Source: Tetrahymena thermophila SB210
Lineage: Eukaryota > Ciliophora > Oligohymenophorea > Hymenostomatida > Tetrahymenidae
Direction of reading: 5' to 3'
Assembly: GCF_000189635.1 (NCBI RefSeq)
Contig: NW_002476025.1
Span: 186,001 to 250,000 of the forward strand
DNA length: 64,000 bases
The notes below the pieces were generated by a model. The model had not been told where the DNA came from and ran no database searches. It saw nothing but the letters and a program-made list of their open reading frames with translations. Positions 52,557-64,000 of this stretch are shown in pieces (positions within the stretch are counted from its first letter, which is position 1; the number at the start of each line of letters is the position of its first letter). The translations under genes and the position numbers were made by a program.

Positions 52557-55127
52557 TCATTTTTAACTAAAATTACGGTTTCTTAACATTTTACTGCTTG
52601 TGTTGCTGTAAATTTCTTCAGGTATTACTTCTTGGATAAATTTTATATTTATTTGCTTAGAATTACTTTTGGTATCAACTTCTTACAGCAATTCTAAATC
52701 TTTCAGAATTTTTTTATCCCCAAAAATTTTAGAAGCTGTGGTTCTATTAAGAATATCTTCATCAAAGCTTCCTTAAGCTTGTTTGTTTGATTTGAAGCCT
52801 ATGTGTTTATTCCTAGTTCCTGATGTATAATAATTTAAACTAGTTTATTTAGGACGAATCCTTGTTGCTATTCTTGGCTAATCTGCCGATTAGTTATTTA
52901 TATTCTAGTGAGATTCCCTATTTGAATTACTTGTATCACTAGGAATTTCTTCAATAGGTTGGCTGCTCAATTGTTACTGTTATTATTTTACTACTGGAGG
53001 TGTGTTATGGTTTTATTATGTTAGCATTGGCTGAGATGTTTAAGAGTTTTTTTCTCCGAAATGAAGGTTATCTTAATCAGTAGTTGTCTAGCTTTAATCT
53101 TCATAGTCAGATGGGGAATACATTTAGCCTAAATTAGAGTCATTTTTTTCAATTGTATCGTCTAAATTAAGTTTGAAATATTGGGAGTTTTTCCTGAAAA
53201 ATTCTTTAAAATCCAAATTATTTGATTGTTGATTACCCTTTTTATTATTCTCATTTTTTTTATTTTTTTTCTGTCCTTAGCTTTTTTCTCCCTTTTAAGA
53301 TCCATTTTTAGGAGATATAACTGCGTTAGCGTGTTTAATAAGATCTTATTTGAGAAAATGATTAACAAGAGTTTGAATAAATTATTGCTATATTATATTA
53401 TTTTTGAGCATAACATCTATAACATGTGTACGATAATAGAATATATTATCTTAAATTATAAACTGGGTATTTAATTCTTTTAAAAAATTATAAAGATTTT
53501 TAAAGCAAGCTTAACCTATTTGTGAAACATATTCGTCCTCAAAAAACTCAGATATAGGCTTTTGATTTGCATTTATCACTTTACCTGCATGAGAGTCTTC
53601 TTCAGCTATAAACTCATCTTAGCTTCTTTTTGCAGTGTCAGATTTAACACTATCTTTATTACTTTATTTTTCTGAATTTGTATCAACTAATTACTACTAT
53701 CTGACTTCTATTTTATTAGATTTCTGACTTTCTTCTAATCTCTTTTATTTGCTTTTTTCTAGCTACTTGTTACTCTCATCTAACTTCTTTTTTGGAGAAA
53801 GGCAAAGGGTAGGAATGGTAGGATTAATGTTCGAAAAGACTCTTTGTGATAGGGCTGCGACAGTCTCTAGATGCTAGTTCTCGCTAAACTAAATCACTAT
53901 GCACTCTACTTCGAAGAATTCATCAGAAAAAGAATGAAATTGAATACCAAAATTTAACTCATATATAGTAAGGTTGCTCTTATAGAAACAGTCATAAATA
54001 ATTAGCATTAATTCTCTTATTTTACAATACTTAGGAACCACAAATAATGTTTTATTTAATATTTCAATGTGGTTCATCAATGCTTCCTAAAACGAATGAC
54101 GAAACTCTTGTCTCATATTAAAATTGCCATCAAATGAATTCCCTTATTATTTTAAACTGGCAGGTATTACTAAAATCTTATCAAAAAGTTCTAAATTCAT
54201 CGTATAATTTAAATCTTAGCAATACAAAAATTCAGTATTATGAAGATCGTGCTTTTAATATAAATCATCAGGTATTTTAGTGTACTAATACAAACCCTAG
54301 CCACTAGAGCTTGAAGAATTATTTAGTTTTGTTGTTGCTTGACCACTACTACCTTGCATATTTTAATTATACTAAATAACTCCATTAACAGCATAATTTG
54401 CTGCTATTGCATTAGGTGGAGGAAGGCTAGTTAAATAAGAAGAAAAAGCACAAAGAACAAATTCATATCCTTTTGAGATGCTACCAACAAAGTCCCAATC
54501 TAGGTAAGCTTAAACGACCAAGGCATGTTCTCCTGAAAATATACGCGAAAATATATCAGAGAATTGCTTTCTTGTAGTATATTGGTACTACTCAAATCTT
54601 ACAGGTATCTATAAAAAACTATAATGTCCAAAGCACAATTAAGAATATCCACTTTAGCAAAAGGAAAGAATATTATAAAGTTACGGATTTGAATTGCTTG
54701 TATTTCTGAATTGCAATCCTATTTGGCTTCCACTGCTTAATTTTGCTTCACTATTTGATCCGCTTAAATGATCAGCTGCAATCCACTCTGCTTAATTGCT
54801 TTTAAAACTTTTACAATTTGATAATTTTGCTGTAGAAGAAGCATTTTCTGCTTCTACATCACTTTCATTATTATTACAACAAATAAAATAACTTAAAAAG
54901 CGATTCCATCTACTTGGTCTTGCTACTCTTTTATCTATTGATGGTTTGTGTCTTGAAGAAAAACTTGCTGGAGGAGGTGGAGGTGCAGAAATTTAGCTTG
55001 CAAGAGTATCATGCTTTTTAGAAAATTAAAATTCACTTGTCTTGCTTATAGGAGAAACAGGAGCAGCTTATGGCTTATTTTAATTATTGTCAAATTCTAA
55101 TTATCTCTAAACACTTTGGTTGTTCAT
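52557..55127 (-). CDS. hypothetical protein, intronless, tandem paralogue 1
   Basis: One uninterrupted frame of 857 codons (856 residues) from ATG at 55127 to TGA at 52557-52559 under the TAA/TAG = Gln code. The N-terminus is low complexity with a proline run (SAPPPPPASF) and a WNRFLSYFICCNNNESD motif. An ordered region (about residues 150-460) contains LCFGHYSFLQIPVRFEQYQY, VVQAYLDWDFVGSI, NHIEILNKTLFVVPKYCKIR and IYELNFGIQFHSFSDEFFEV. A second conserved region contains IGQACFKNLYNFLKELNTQF and YRTHVIDVMLKNNIIQQQF. The tail has Lys- and Gln-rich tracts and ends with KFIQEVIPEEI. No membrane segment is visible. The neighbour at 56783-59173 has the same order of blocks. I do not recognise the family. 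Confidence 0.87.
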
Positions 55128-56782
55128 CCTTTAATTGAAGTAAGCTAGAGAATTTTATTTTTATTAAACTTAGTGAGCAGATGAACTATACTATGTTAAA
55201 TACTTGAAGTATCTTACTTATCTAGTGAATGTGTGTGTGTGTTTGTTTATTAAGTTGAGGGCAATATATATTGATTATTAAATTATAAAATCAATTAATT
55301 GTCTTGTTTGATTATTTTTTCTTTCTCCTTAATTATTTTGTAATACTTTTATAATATTAGTTTTTAATTTCTCAATCAATTTCAATCATCTTAATTAATC
55401 AGATTCTCCATGGCATTTATCAATAACTCTCATAATTCTTCACCTTGATTTAGATGTTGACCTACAAATAAAAAGAAACACCAAAGAATAGTAATAAACT
55501 GGTATAATAAAAAAAATATTTGAAAATATTAGCTAAAGATTTATCCCAAGACGACAGAGAATTATCAGAATTTATGTTCTAATATTTGAGCTAAATTTTT
55601 GCAAATATTATAATTTTAGGCGATATATGATCAGTATAATGAAATTAATTAATTTTTACTAAATCAACATTTTTAATTACTTATAGGTAATATTCTTTTA
55701 CTAAATTTTTATATTTATATTTAGATCTGAAATCTCTAATATCATAATTATTATTAGGGTAAAAATAAAATATTTATTCAAAAGATTTATTTAATGCAAA
55801 TAAATTTTTTTTTTAGTGTTGACTATACCAAATTTAAATTAAACCCAAATATTTTAATTAATTTACTTTGACAAATTTATTTCGTTTAGAGTGTGTAACT
55901 AATTTTGTTTTCAAAGGCAAAATAGTTAAGTAATAGTTTGAATTATTTCAATTATATTTACGTAGTAAGCTTTTTTTAAGATTTCTACAAATAATCTAAA
56001 ATTTACAAACACTTTTAATATTCTCCTCTCAAATTATTTGTTAATTGGCATAGTTTCTTTTAAATTTTAAAATATTTTCATTAATTAACAAAAAAAATGA
56101 ATTTAATTTAATTTTCATTTTCATTTTCAAGAAAATATATCAAATTTCATCTTAGATTCCAAATTAGCTAAAAAGTATCTTTTTTATCTTAAGATACAAA
56201 TTAGCGTTAGATAGCATTTTTCTATACCACAAAATATAAATTAGTTAATAAATTATATATTTATTTTGTATCCAAATTTTATTTGAAGAAGTAGTTTCTG
56301 TTTTATATAAAAAGGGAATAATGTTAGCTTAAAATTGAAAAGGAAAATTAACTAAATAAACTGAAAACTAACAAACAAAAATATATTTTTTTAAAGAAAA
56401 AAATATTAGTCATTTTAAAAAAATAGATTGAAGAATGTATGTATACCTATCAATATATTAAACTAAATGATAGATTATTCCTTAATAAGAGAAAATAAAT
56501 AATAAAAGAAAACGTGAAAATAAATTTTTGTTTTCAATAATAATTAAATAGATAAAGAGAAGAAAATTAATTGATAATAAATACAATAAATAAATAAATC
56601 AATAAAATTACAAATTAATTTTGGCTTTTTATTTTTATTAACTTTTAGCAACAATAAGAGATTATTAATTGAGTCACTTTTAAATATATTTGGAAATAAA
56701 TAAAAACTTAATTGTAACAACTCACTTTTAAATTGTAGGATTTAAAAGTGAATTATTAACTTGATTTTTCTGATAAAATCCT
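55128..56782. other. intergenic between tandem paralogues
   Basis: It holds the promoter of the gene at 52557-55127 and the 3' end of the next gene. A GTGT run lies near 55228. An 11-bp-stem hairpin at 56723-56750 is listed separately. The rest is AT-rich with nothing seen. Confidence 0.55.
56723..56750 (-). other. hairpin just past the stop of paralogue 2
   Basis: CACTTTTAAAT (56723-56733) and ATTTAAAAGTG (56740-56750) form a perfect 11-bp stem with a 6-base TGTAGG loop. The hairpin lies about 33 bases beyond the TGA of the minus-strand gene, so in its 3' UTR or end-processing region. Another CACTTTTAAAT at 56675-56685 could pair alternatively with the same arm. Confidence 0.6.
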
Positions 56783-59173
56783 TCAACTAGAACTTAATTT
56801 ACTATTTTTTAATGCTTTGCTCTAATTTATCATTTCTTCGGGTATTACCTCTTGAATATATTTTATATGGCTTTATTTCAAACAGTACTTGCTTTCTGTT
56901 GCCTGAACCGATTTTAGTTCCTTCAAAATTTTAATCTAATCTTGAACTTTATTTGCTGTTGTGTAGTTAAAAATATCTTCGTTGATGATACTTTTAGACA
57001 GTTACTTTTTATTTTTGCCAATTTAACTTTTTTTTTAAAGGTCCTCTGTTTTGCTCAATTTATCGCTTTGTTTAGATTACCTATTCTTTGAGCTATTTTT
57101 ACCCCTAGAATTTCTTAAAACTTCATCTTAATTATTTGTTTCTTCTTCTATTTGAGAAATTATCTCTGTTGGGTTACTCTAAGCATTATTATTTCTAGAA
57201 AAGGAATTGTGTGTTTAATGATGATTTTCATGAGTATTCTAATTTTAGACATGGTCAGCAGTCGAATTCTAACAGTCATCAGTCGCTGATTGATACTTAG
57301 CGATTTTTTCACTACTTTCTTCATTGTAGATATATTATTGAGAATATTTTAAAAAATATTTTTTAAAACTTGAATTAAATTCTGCAGCCAACTTTTATTA
57401 ATTACTGCTGCTTTACTTTTTATTAGAATTTTATTTTGAATCAGATTTCTTTTTTGAATTTGAATCACGAATTATGCTTTAAATGAACAATTCTGAATTT
57501 GATTATTTTATTTCATCTCTTTTTTGCAAGTTCTTTACCAATGTAAGCACAAAAGACTATTGAATAATATTATTTTTTAGCATGGTATCTATTATGTGAG
57601 TGCGATACTAAAATGCATTATTCTGTATTATAAATTGCTAGTTTATTTCTTTTAAAAAGGCTTAAATATTCTTTAAGGATGCTTAACCTATTTAACTAAT
57701 ATATTTAGCATCAAAAAACTTATTTTCTAGTTTTTCTAATTTTATTTTTTGTTTTATATCAGAACGTCTAACTACTTGATTTGAAGCTTTAATTTATTCA
57801 TTTTTTTCCTTATTTAATTTAGGATCAGATGACTCTGTTTTTTTAAAAGAATTGACTTGATGGACATTAGAAAAAATTTTATAAGTGATAGTAGCTAAAG
57901 TCTAATGATGCTAATCTTAATTGAATTGCAGTACGATGTACTCAACTTCAGCCAATTCATTCTAAAATGAGTAAAATTGCAAACCAAAATTCAGTTCTTA
58001 TATTTAAAGCGTCGATTAAGAGTAGCAGTCATAAATTGTTTATACAACCTCTTTTATCTTGCAATATTTAGGTAGAATAAAGATTACTTTATGTAATTAT
58101 TCTATATATTCCATAAATATTTTTGAAAAGAGTACACGAAATTCTTTTTTCATACTATAGCTTTAATCAAATGAATTTACTTAGTGTTTCAAACTAGTGG
58201 GGATTATAATTATTTTATCAAATAAATTTAAATTTAATGTTGAGGACAAATTTTAACAATTTAAAAACTCGGTGTTTTGCAGTTCTTGTTTTTCAAAAAT
58301 TTAATCAGAAAATTTATTACTGAAATTAATATTGTAATTGCTATTATTCGATGACGATGATGAAAGTCGCGATGAATTATTATTGTATTGTATAGTGGAA
58401 CTGTAGTGATTAGATTCCTTTATGTTCTAATTGCTTGATTACTATATTTGAGGTTCATTGTAAAAGTATTGGATAAAAGTGCAAAGAACTGAAATATATG
58501 ATTTCGCAATGCTGCTGACGAACTCCCAATCAAGATAGTTTTATACAACAAGAATTTAATCACCTGAAAAGCATGCACCAAATAAATCACAAAATGATTT
58601 TTTTGAGTTGTATTAACATTGCTCAAACCATATTGGGAGTTGTAAAAAACTGAAATGACCAAAGTTCATTTATTAGTATCCTTTGTTAGGGAAAGTGAGA
58701 ACATTATACAGTAAAGACTTAAGAGCTGTAGAGTTACTGATAGTTCTGAACTAAAAAGCTAAATAACTTCCATTACTCTTAGCATCACTATTGTTGCTTT
58801 GAATATCTGAATTCTAATCGCCATAAAATTATCCTTTAAAATTTTTCAAAATGGCAGAATTCGAAGAAGGAGCTTAAGCTTATTTTAATTAACTTAAAGC
58901 GTCATCATTTTTATTACAGCAAACAAAAAGGTCTAAAAATCGTTTCCACTTGCTCTTCTTTTTATTTTGAGTATTGAGATTATCTGTGCAAGGTGGTTAA
59001 GCTCTCGCAAGCGGAGTAGGATAAATTTCATTTGAAATTTTGGATTATATAGAAGATTTTTACAAGCTCTTTTCCATACTGGCATTACTTTCAGAGGTAA
59101 TAGAGCCTACTTACGATTAAATTGAAAAAGTTTTTGAAACATAAACACTCTTTTCAATAGAAGATTAAGACAT
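56783..59173 (-). CDS. hypothetical protein, intronless, tandem paralogue 2
   Basis: One uninterrupted frame of 797 codons (796 residues) from ATG at 59173 to TGA at 56783-56785. It parallels the gene at 52557-55127: WKRFLDLFVCCNKNDD, MNFGHFSFLQLPIWFEQCQY, VVQNYLDWEFVSSIAKSY, FIEQ-type helix then VIFILPKYCKIKEVV, ELNFGLQFYSF, then IGQASLKNIQAFLKEINQQF and YRTHIIDTMLKNNIIQQSF, ending KYIQEVIPEEM. These shared blocks mark the ordered parts; the linkers have diverged in length and are Ser/Asn/Lys-rich. The absence of introns in both is unusual in this window, where most other long genes are split. One possibility is that an intronless ancestor was duplicated. The function is unknown. Confidence 0.87.
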
Positions 59174-62100
59174 TTTTTTGTTGTTTTATTTATTTAATAT
59201 TTTTTATTTGAGTTTTATTTAGTTAAGTTGCTTTAAATATTTTCTTAATAAAAATTCAACCTTAGTAAAATTTAGAACAGCTCGAAGACTTATTACAAAA
59301 AACCCCCCATCGCGATATTTGTAAGCTATCTATAAATCTTCTAAATTTAATCAAATCTAAAAGCTGGTTGGGAGAATATAAATTAATTCATTAACACAAA
59401 CAAGAATGAATAAGTACACTCCAAACATTATTATTTCGAAACAGAGTTGATAATCAATCAATCAATCTATCTGATAACTTAATAATAAATTTTTTTAGTG
59501 AATTCATAAATTCTATTTTAATAAAATTTAAAATTAAATAATTAGTCATTTAAGTAGTAACTATGATAGCTATGTTTAAAAACTTAATCTTTTTTTTGAT
59601 GTAACATATAAAATTGAATGAATTTTTATAGTTATAATCTATTTTAACTTGTCTTTTTTCTATTTTACATCCCCCTCAGAATTTAATCAATCAAAGGAGT
59701 TGATAATGCATAATATAATATATACTTTCAACAAGACTTTTAAATTATATTTTCGTCAAATCTTAAGCTCAAAGGGGATAATATTTGATTGCTTAACTAA
59801 CAATCAATGTAACATTAAAGTCATCATCTAAAATACCTCATATATTATGAATAATATATGTAATATCTGTATTATTATATGATTGCAGCCATAAATTTTT
59901 AATTATAAGAATAGAATTATAAAAACTATTTAAATATTCTGTCTAATTACTTTCCTACTACTAGAAGGATATTTTTATTTAATATAAAATTAAGTTCTAA
60001 TTGTTTGATAACTCGTCATAGACTATTAATTTTTCTCTTCATATTTTCACTTTATGAAAAATAATATTTTATTTCTAATAAAACTTTTTAAAGCCTGGGT
60101 TAAAATTAGAAATATAATTTAGTTGCCAAATAATATTCAAGAAACCATTTAAAAAATATTTAACCGTTAAAAATTTATTTTTGTAATCTAAAATCAAATT
60201 TTATCTTATAGTATTTTTTAGTTTAACATGCAATATATATCATTTACCTGTATGTTCGTTTATAATTTAATTTTTAACTTCATATAAATACGATCATACA
60301 TTTTTGTAAATTTTTAAAAAATATAAAAATCTAATTTAGTAAAAATAAATTTCTTTAAATGCAAAACAACTTACATTTTATATATATTTATTTTTAATTG
60401 ATCATCTTATTTTAATATGGTTTTTATATGTGGTTTGTTTAATAGTGAAATGAAATGAAAGGTCTTGGAGATTTCATATTCTTTTATTAAATTATATCAA
60501 TTAATTTACTTTAAAAATAGTAAAATAATCCAAGAATGCTTAACATTATAAAAAATGATGATCTCTTTATTTAGTATAAATCCTACGATTATTATAATTT
60601 GTCTTAACTTTTATAACGTCAAAGATTTTTTGTGTGCTTAGAGAGCATCATTTTTATAAAACTTAGAAAGTTAATTTTTATTAAATATTAAAAATAATTA
60701 TTTTTTACTAATAAATAAATAAATGTCTAACTAATAGGAAAAGTATCAAATATTATATGAAGATAATAAAAATGCAAAATATTTTAACAAAAAATAAATT
60801 ATTTCAATTTATCTAATTTTATTTTTTAGAAGATAGCTACAAATTTTTATTTATAAAAATATTACTATAATCAATTGAATAGTTTAAAATATAAATTGCT
60901 TTTTGTTAGCTTTTTTTCATTCAAATTTTTATGATTAACTTAGTTATAAAAAGATATTACTAAAAATTGAATAAAATTAAAAAGATGCAGAATAGTTCAA
61001 AAAATTTTGTTTTTATAAAATATTTTTCAAAATTAAAATGCTAATAAACAAATTTAAAAATATTGCTAAAAATGATTGATCTAATAAATATAAGTTGATA
61101 ATTAATCAAATTAGAAATTTTTTATTATTGGAATTCAATTGTATCCTTTTAAAAATATACCACTATAAGTTATAAATGAAAAATAGATCTTAATAAAAGA
61201 ATTTATGGAAGCTAAATAATTAATTTAGATAGCTTAAGGTAAAAAGGTTAAGGAATGAATAATAGAGTTATCTACAAATTTATGGTTAATATAATATCTA
61301 ATTTGTTCAATAATAAACTAAAAAATGAATATAACAATTACTTCTTTCTTAAAATACAATAAAATAATTTTTATTTTTCAAAAGAAATGAAATTAAAGTA
61401 TAAATTTATACTTTTACTTTTTTAATTAGTTTCTTCATTTTAATTGTAATCATTAACATATAAGGAAGGATATAAAAAAAGGTATTTAAATGTGATTAAT
61501 TTCTCTATTACCAAATATTGTATTTTTCATAAAATGTGCGTTATATTAAAATAAAATGTCTAAATATGTCTTAAAATATGTATATAAAAAGTTTTACAAA
61601 GATCATTCAGTTTATTTTTTAAAATATATTAATTTTAATCATTTAATTCTTTATATTATATTTAACTATTTATTGATTTTAGTTCACAAAATTCTTTATA
61701 GATTTTAAAAATACAATTATTACTAGTAGATTTTAAATATTTTATGGTAAATGCTGCTCCAACCAATTTCCTAAGTAAAGATAACTAAATAAATATGGGA
61801 ACACAACTAATTAAATTTTGCTAAAAAACTTAAACATATAAATTAAGGTAAGATAATGTAAGGATAGCATTATTTTTGTGTGGTGATGAATGAAATAAAT
61901 TAGAGGATCTCAATAGGTTCGATTTAAGTTAAGGAAGATAGTTTATTTATGATTTTTCAATTGATTTTTGTAAATTCATATTATCATTATATGTTGTTAT
62001 ATACCTTATTGATTTATAATCGTAGGTTAATTCTCTGACAATGGTTAAAAATTTAAACAATAAAACTAAGATTAAAAATTAGTAATAAGTGCATTTGTTA

Positions 62101-62295
62101 TTTTATCATCAATCAAAGAAATTTGAGTAAAAAAAAAAGTGATTAGAATTTTTATATTATGTATAATCATTGTAAATCTATATAAATTATCTATACTTTT
62201 AAAGATACATTAAAAGTAAGAGTAAAGTCATAAATCGTTATTTAAAACTATAAACTTTAATATCAAAAGACATACACTAGATTAATTCGCTTTCC
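59174..62295. other. 3.1-kb AT-rich intergenic stretch
   Basis: This divergent spacer lies between the minus-strand gene ending its 5' side at 59173 and the plus-strand gene at 62296. A short frame at 59649-59831 shows no coding-like features. A CCCCCCATCGCGAT word near 59302-59315 stands out by its GC content, but no associated structure was found. Confidence 0.5.
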
Positions 62296-64000
62296 ATGAA
62301 TCCGAATTAGGATTAGCACTTTTAATTATAAGACACCATTAAAATGGCGGAACACTAGTAATATAATTCTCCTCCCTTTTAAGCAAATTATTCATAGTAG
62401 TCTGAGTATATGCAAAGGATGACATTTAATCCCGTGCCATAGTTAAATATTCAATAAAGTAAGGATATGGCTATTAGCTATTTAAATCAATCTCCGTCTT
62501 ACTTTTTTGAAACAGGCTAGAGTTGGACAAACAATGAGAGCTCAAAAAAGTAATTTAATATAAATAGCGAAAGTGCAAGAAATAGCAGGACATTTAAGTT
62601 TCGTGAGTTTAACTTGAAATAGAACTAACTCTCTTAGTAAAAGCATTAAGAAGAGAGCGATCAAAACTAAGTTTCAAATTAGTTATAAGATAGAAATATT
62701 TCATCTGAATAAACAGCAAGAAGCGAGTTATAGATGCCTCTTACTGATAGGTCATAGCTGAAATACTATAAGAGCCAATAAAACTTTAGATCTCCAAAAA
62801 AATTGCAATTCTCTCCATAGATTTCTTAAAATAATAATTTATATTATCAATACATGAACCCTATGCCAACGAGCTAGAAAGAACCGCAAAATAGTGGAAA
62901 CTAGTTTGATATAAAATCTAGCTTGAAAAAGAAGAGTATTCTATTTAATAATAGTGAATCACAAATTAATAAATCAGGTGTTATAAATAGCGAGAATAAC
63001 ATATCAAATTCATTTAGAAAACAATAGGGCCCCTTTACTTAAAATAATCCTTTTGGTATTTAGCAAAAAAATGCTAAAACCACTCCTATTAATAACGAAC
63101 TTAGTAACAATTTTATGACAGAGAGATAGTAATTACTTATGCCTTAATCTGAGAAAGAAATAACCAATAATAATAAAAATATCGCAGGCTAATAGCAAAA
63201 GCGTTTGAGTATTTAAGAAGTATAGAACTACTATGCATTTAACTCCGCCGTTAGTTCTGTATAAGCTACTTCACTGACACAAATACCTCAGTAAATTTCC
63301 CATAGTATATTTAAAGGTAAATAAGAAGAAAAAAAATTGCAAAATGGTATTCCTTTAATAAAAAAGCAATAATAATCTACTTCTGTCTCTGAAAGAGAAA
63401 GCAGAGATTTAAAAAATAGAATTCATTTCAACATTAATGGTTCTTCAAATTACTAAATTTTTTCTAATTTATAGCACTCAATACACTCTCCCACAAAAGA
63501 TCTGACAAATCTATCAAATTCTTAATCTTATAAAGTCCCAAAGAATATTAATCTATCAAAAACTTTTTCTAGCCCCTTTTTGAAAAAAGTTTAATAGCAA
63601 AAAAAGTAGCAATTAGCTGAAGTAGTTAGTGGAGGAAAGACTCCTTAAAGTTATTCATAATTAACTTCTTAAAATTTTGCTGCCTTTCCATCAACACAAG
63701 TAGCTACACCAAATAATTAGAATGTTTCTAACTCAGCTACTACTTCTACTGCTAAAAGACTCTAAAATATTAACTTAAATTTAGAAAATATTAAGACTAG
63801 ATAATCAAGTTCCTCTTCTAGTAGCTCAAAAAGTGGAAAATCTCTTTTTGAATCTCCTTTAAGTCCTCCTCCAAAAAACAAACTTATGATGGAAATGAGC
63901 AAATTCAAAAAAGAATTAAAAGAATTAAATTCTATCAACAAATCAAACAGAAAAAGTTTGCAGTAGTAGAATAAAAATTCTCTAAACAATTTTATAAGAG
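62296..64000 (+). CDS. Ser/Asn/Gln-rich hypothetical protein, 3' end outside window
   Basis: The open frame from ATG at 62296 runs without TGA to the right edge (568 codons so far), so the gene is cut by the window. The product is low complexity throughout: Ser, Asn, Gln and Lys dominate, with repeated SP and TP sites (PKKLQFSP, SIHSPTKDL, FESPLSPPPKN) that could be phosphorylated. The last visible stretch is more helical (KLMMEMSKFKKELKELNSI). No domain, signal peptide or membrane segment is recognisable. The start is the first ATG after a T-rich region. The long frame is itself the main evidence; the function is unknown. Confidence 0.75.

Noticed and set aside
53162-53474. Overlapping short frames on both strands
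   Set aside because: They lie inside the 857-codon minus-strand gene in other frames; the Lys-rich stretch there produces long Ile/Phe frames by composition.
59649-59831. 60-codon plus-strand frame
   Set aside because: It is isolated, with AT-driven composition, no splice-compatible continuation and no motif.

Overview
This window reads as nuclear DNA of an oligohymenophorean ciliate, most likely Tetrahymena or a close relative. The base composition is extremely AT-rich. Long reading frames appear only when TAA and TAG are read as glutamine and TGA is the only stop. The introns are AT-rich and typically about 43 to 270 bases, which is too long for Paramecium. No telomeric GGGGTT/CCCCAA tracts and no 15-base Tetrahymena chromosome-breakage sequence were seen, so this looks like the interior of a chromosome. 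All gene models below were assembled by hand under this code. Every multi-exon model keeps frame across all its junctions.

Layout: 0.1-2.7 kb, a minus-strand Asn/Gln-rich protein of unknown function. 3.7-7.2 kb, a plus-strand coiled-coil protein. 7.8-8.2 kb, a small minus-strand gene. 10.3-13.5 kb, a minus-strand tubulin tyrosine ligase-like enzyme in seven exons. 14.8-15.9 kb, a minus-strand RRM protein of ALY/REF type whose first intron appears to be GC-AG. 15.9-22.2 kb, a gene-poor stretch with an exact 70-bp tandem duplication and a family of small hairpins. 22.2-25.2 kb, a tandem array of seven intact copies and one decayed copy of a short tRNA-like RNA gene. 25.8-31.1 kb, two minus-strand paralogues that combine membrane segments with a C-terminal RING-H2 finger. 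32.4-34.6 kb, a SelO pseudokinase (protein AMPylase family) with Cys where many eukaryotes have selenocysteine. 35.6-51.1 kb, two long plus-strand LRR paralogues flanking a two-pass membrane protein gene. 52.6-59.2 kb, two intronless minus-strand paralogues of unknown function. 62.3 kb to the right edge, an open-ended plus-strand low-complexity gene.

Genes do not form operons. What connects neighbours is local duplication: the membrane-RING pair, the LRR pair, the 52-59 kb pair and the small-RNA array. Recognisable functions are tubulin post-translational modification (TTLL), mRNP export (ALY/REF-like), ubiquitin ligation at membranes (RING proteins) and SelO-type AMPylation.

The most unusual element is the small-RNA array at 22.2-25.2 kb. 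Each copy is a 68-nt cloverleaf-like core with a perfect B-box/T-arm, a poor anticodon arm, a CCC plus oligo-T end and a conserved block of about 54 bases just upstream. The few differences between copies preserve base pairing. I do not recognise it as a decoding tRNA or as any standard small RNA.
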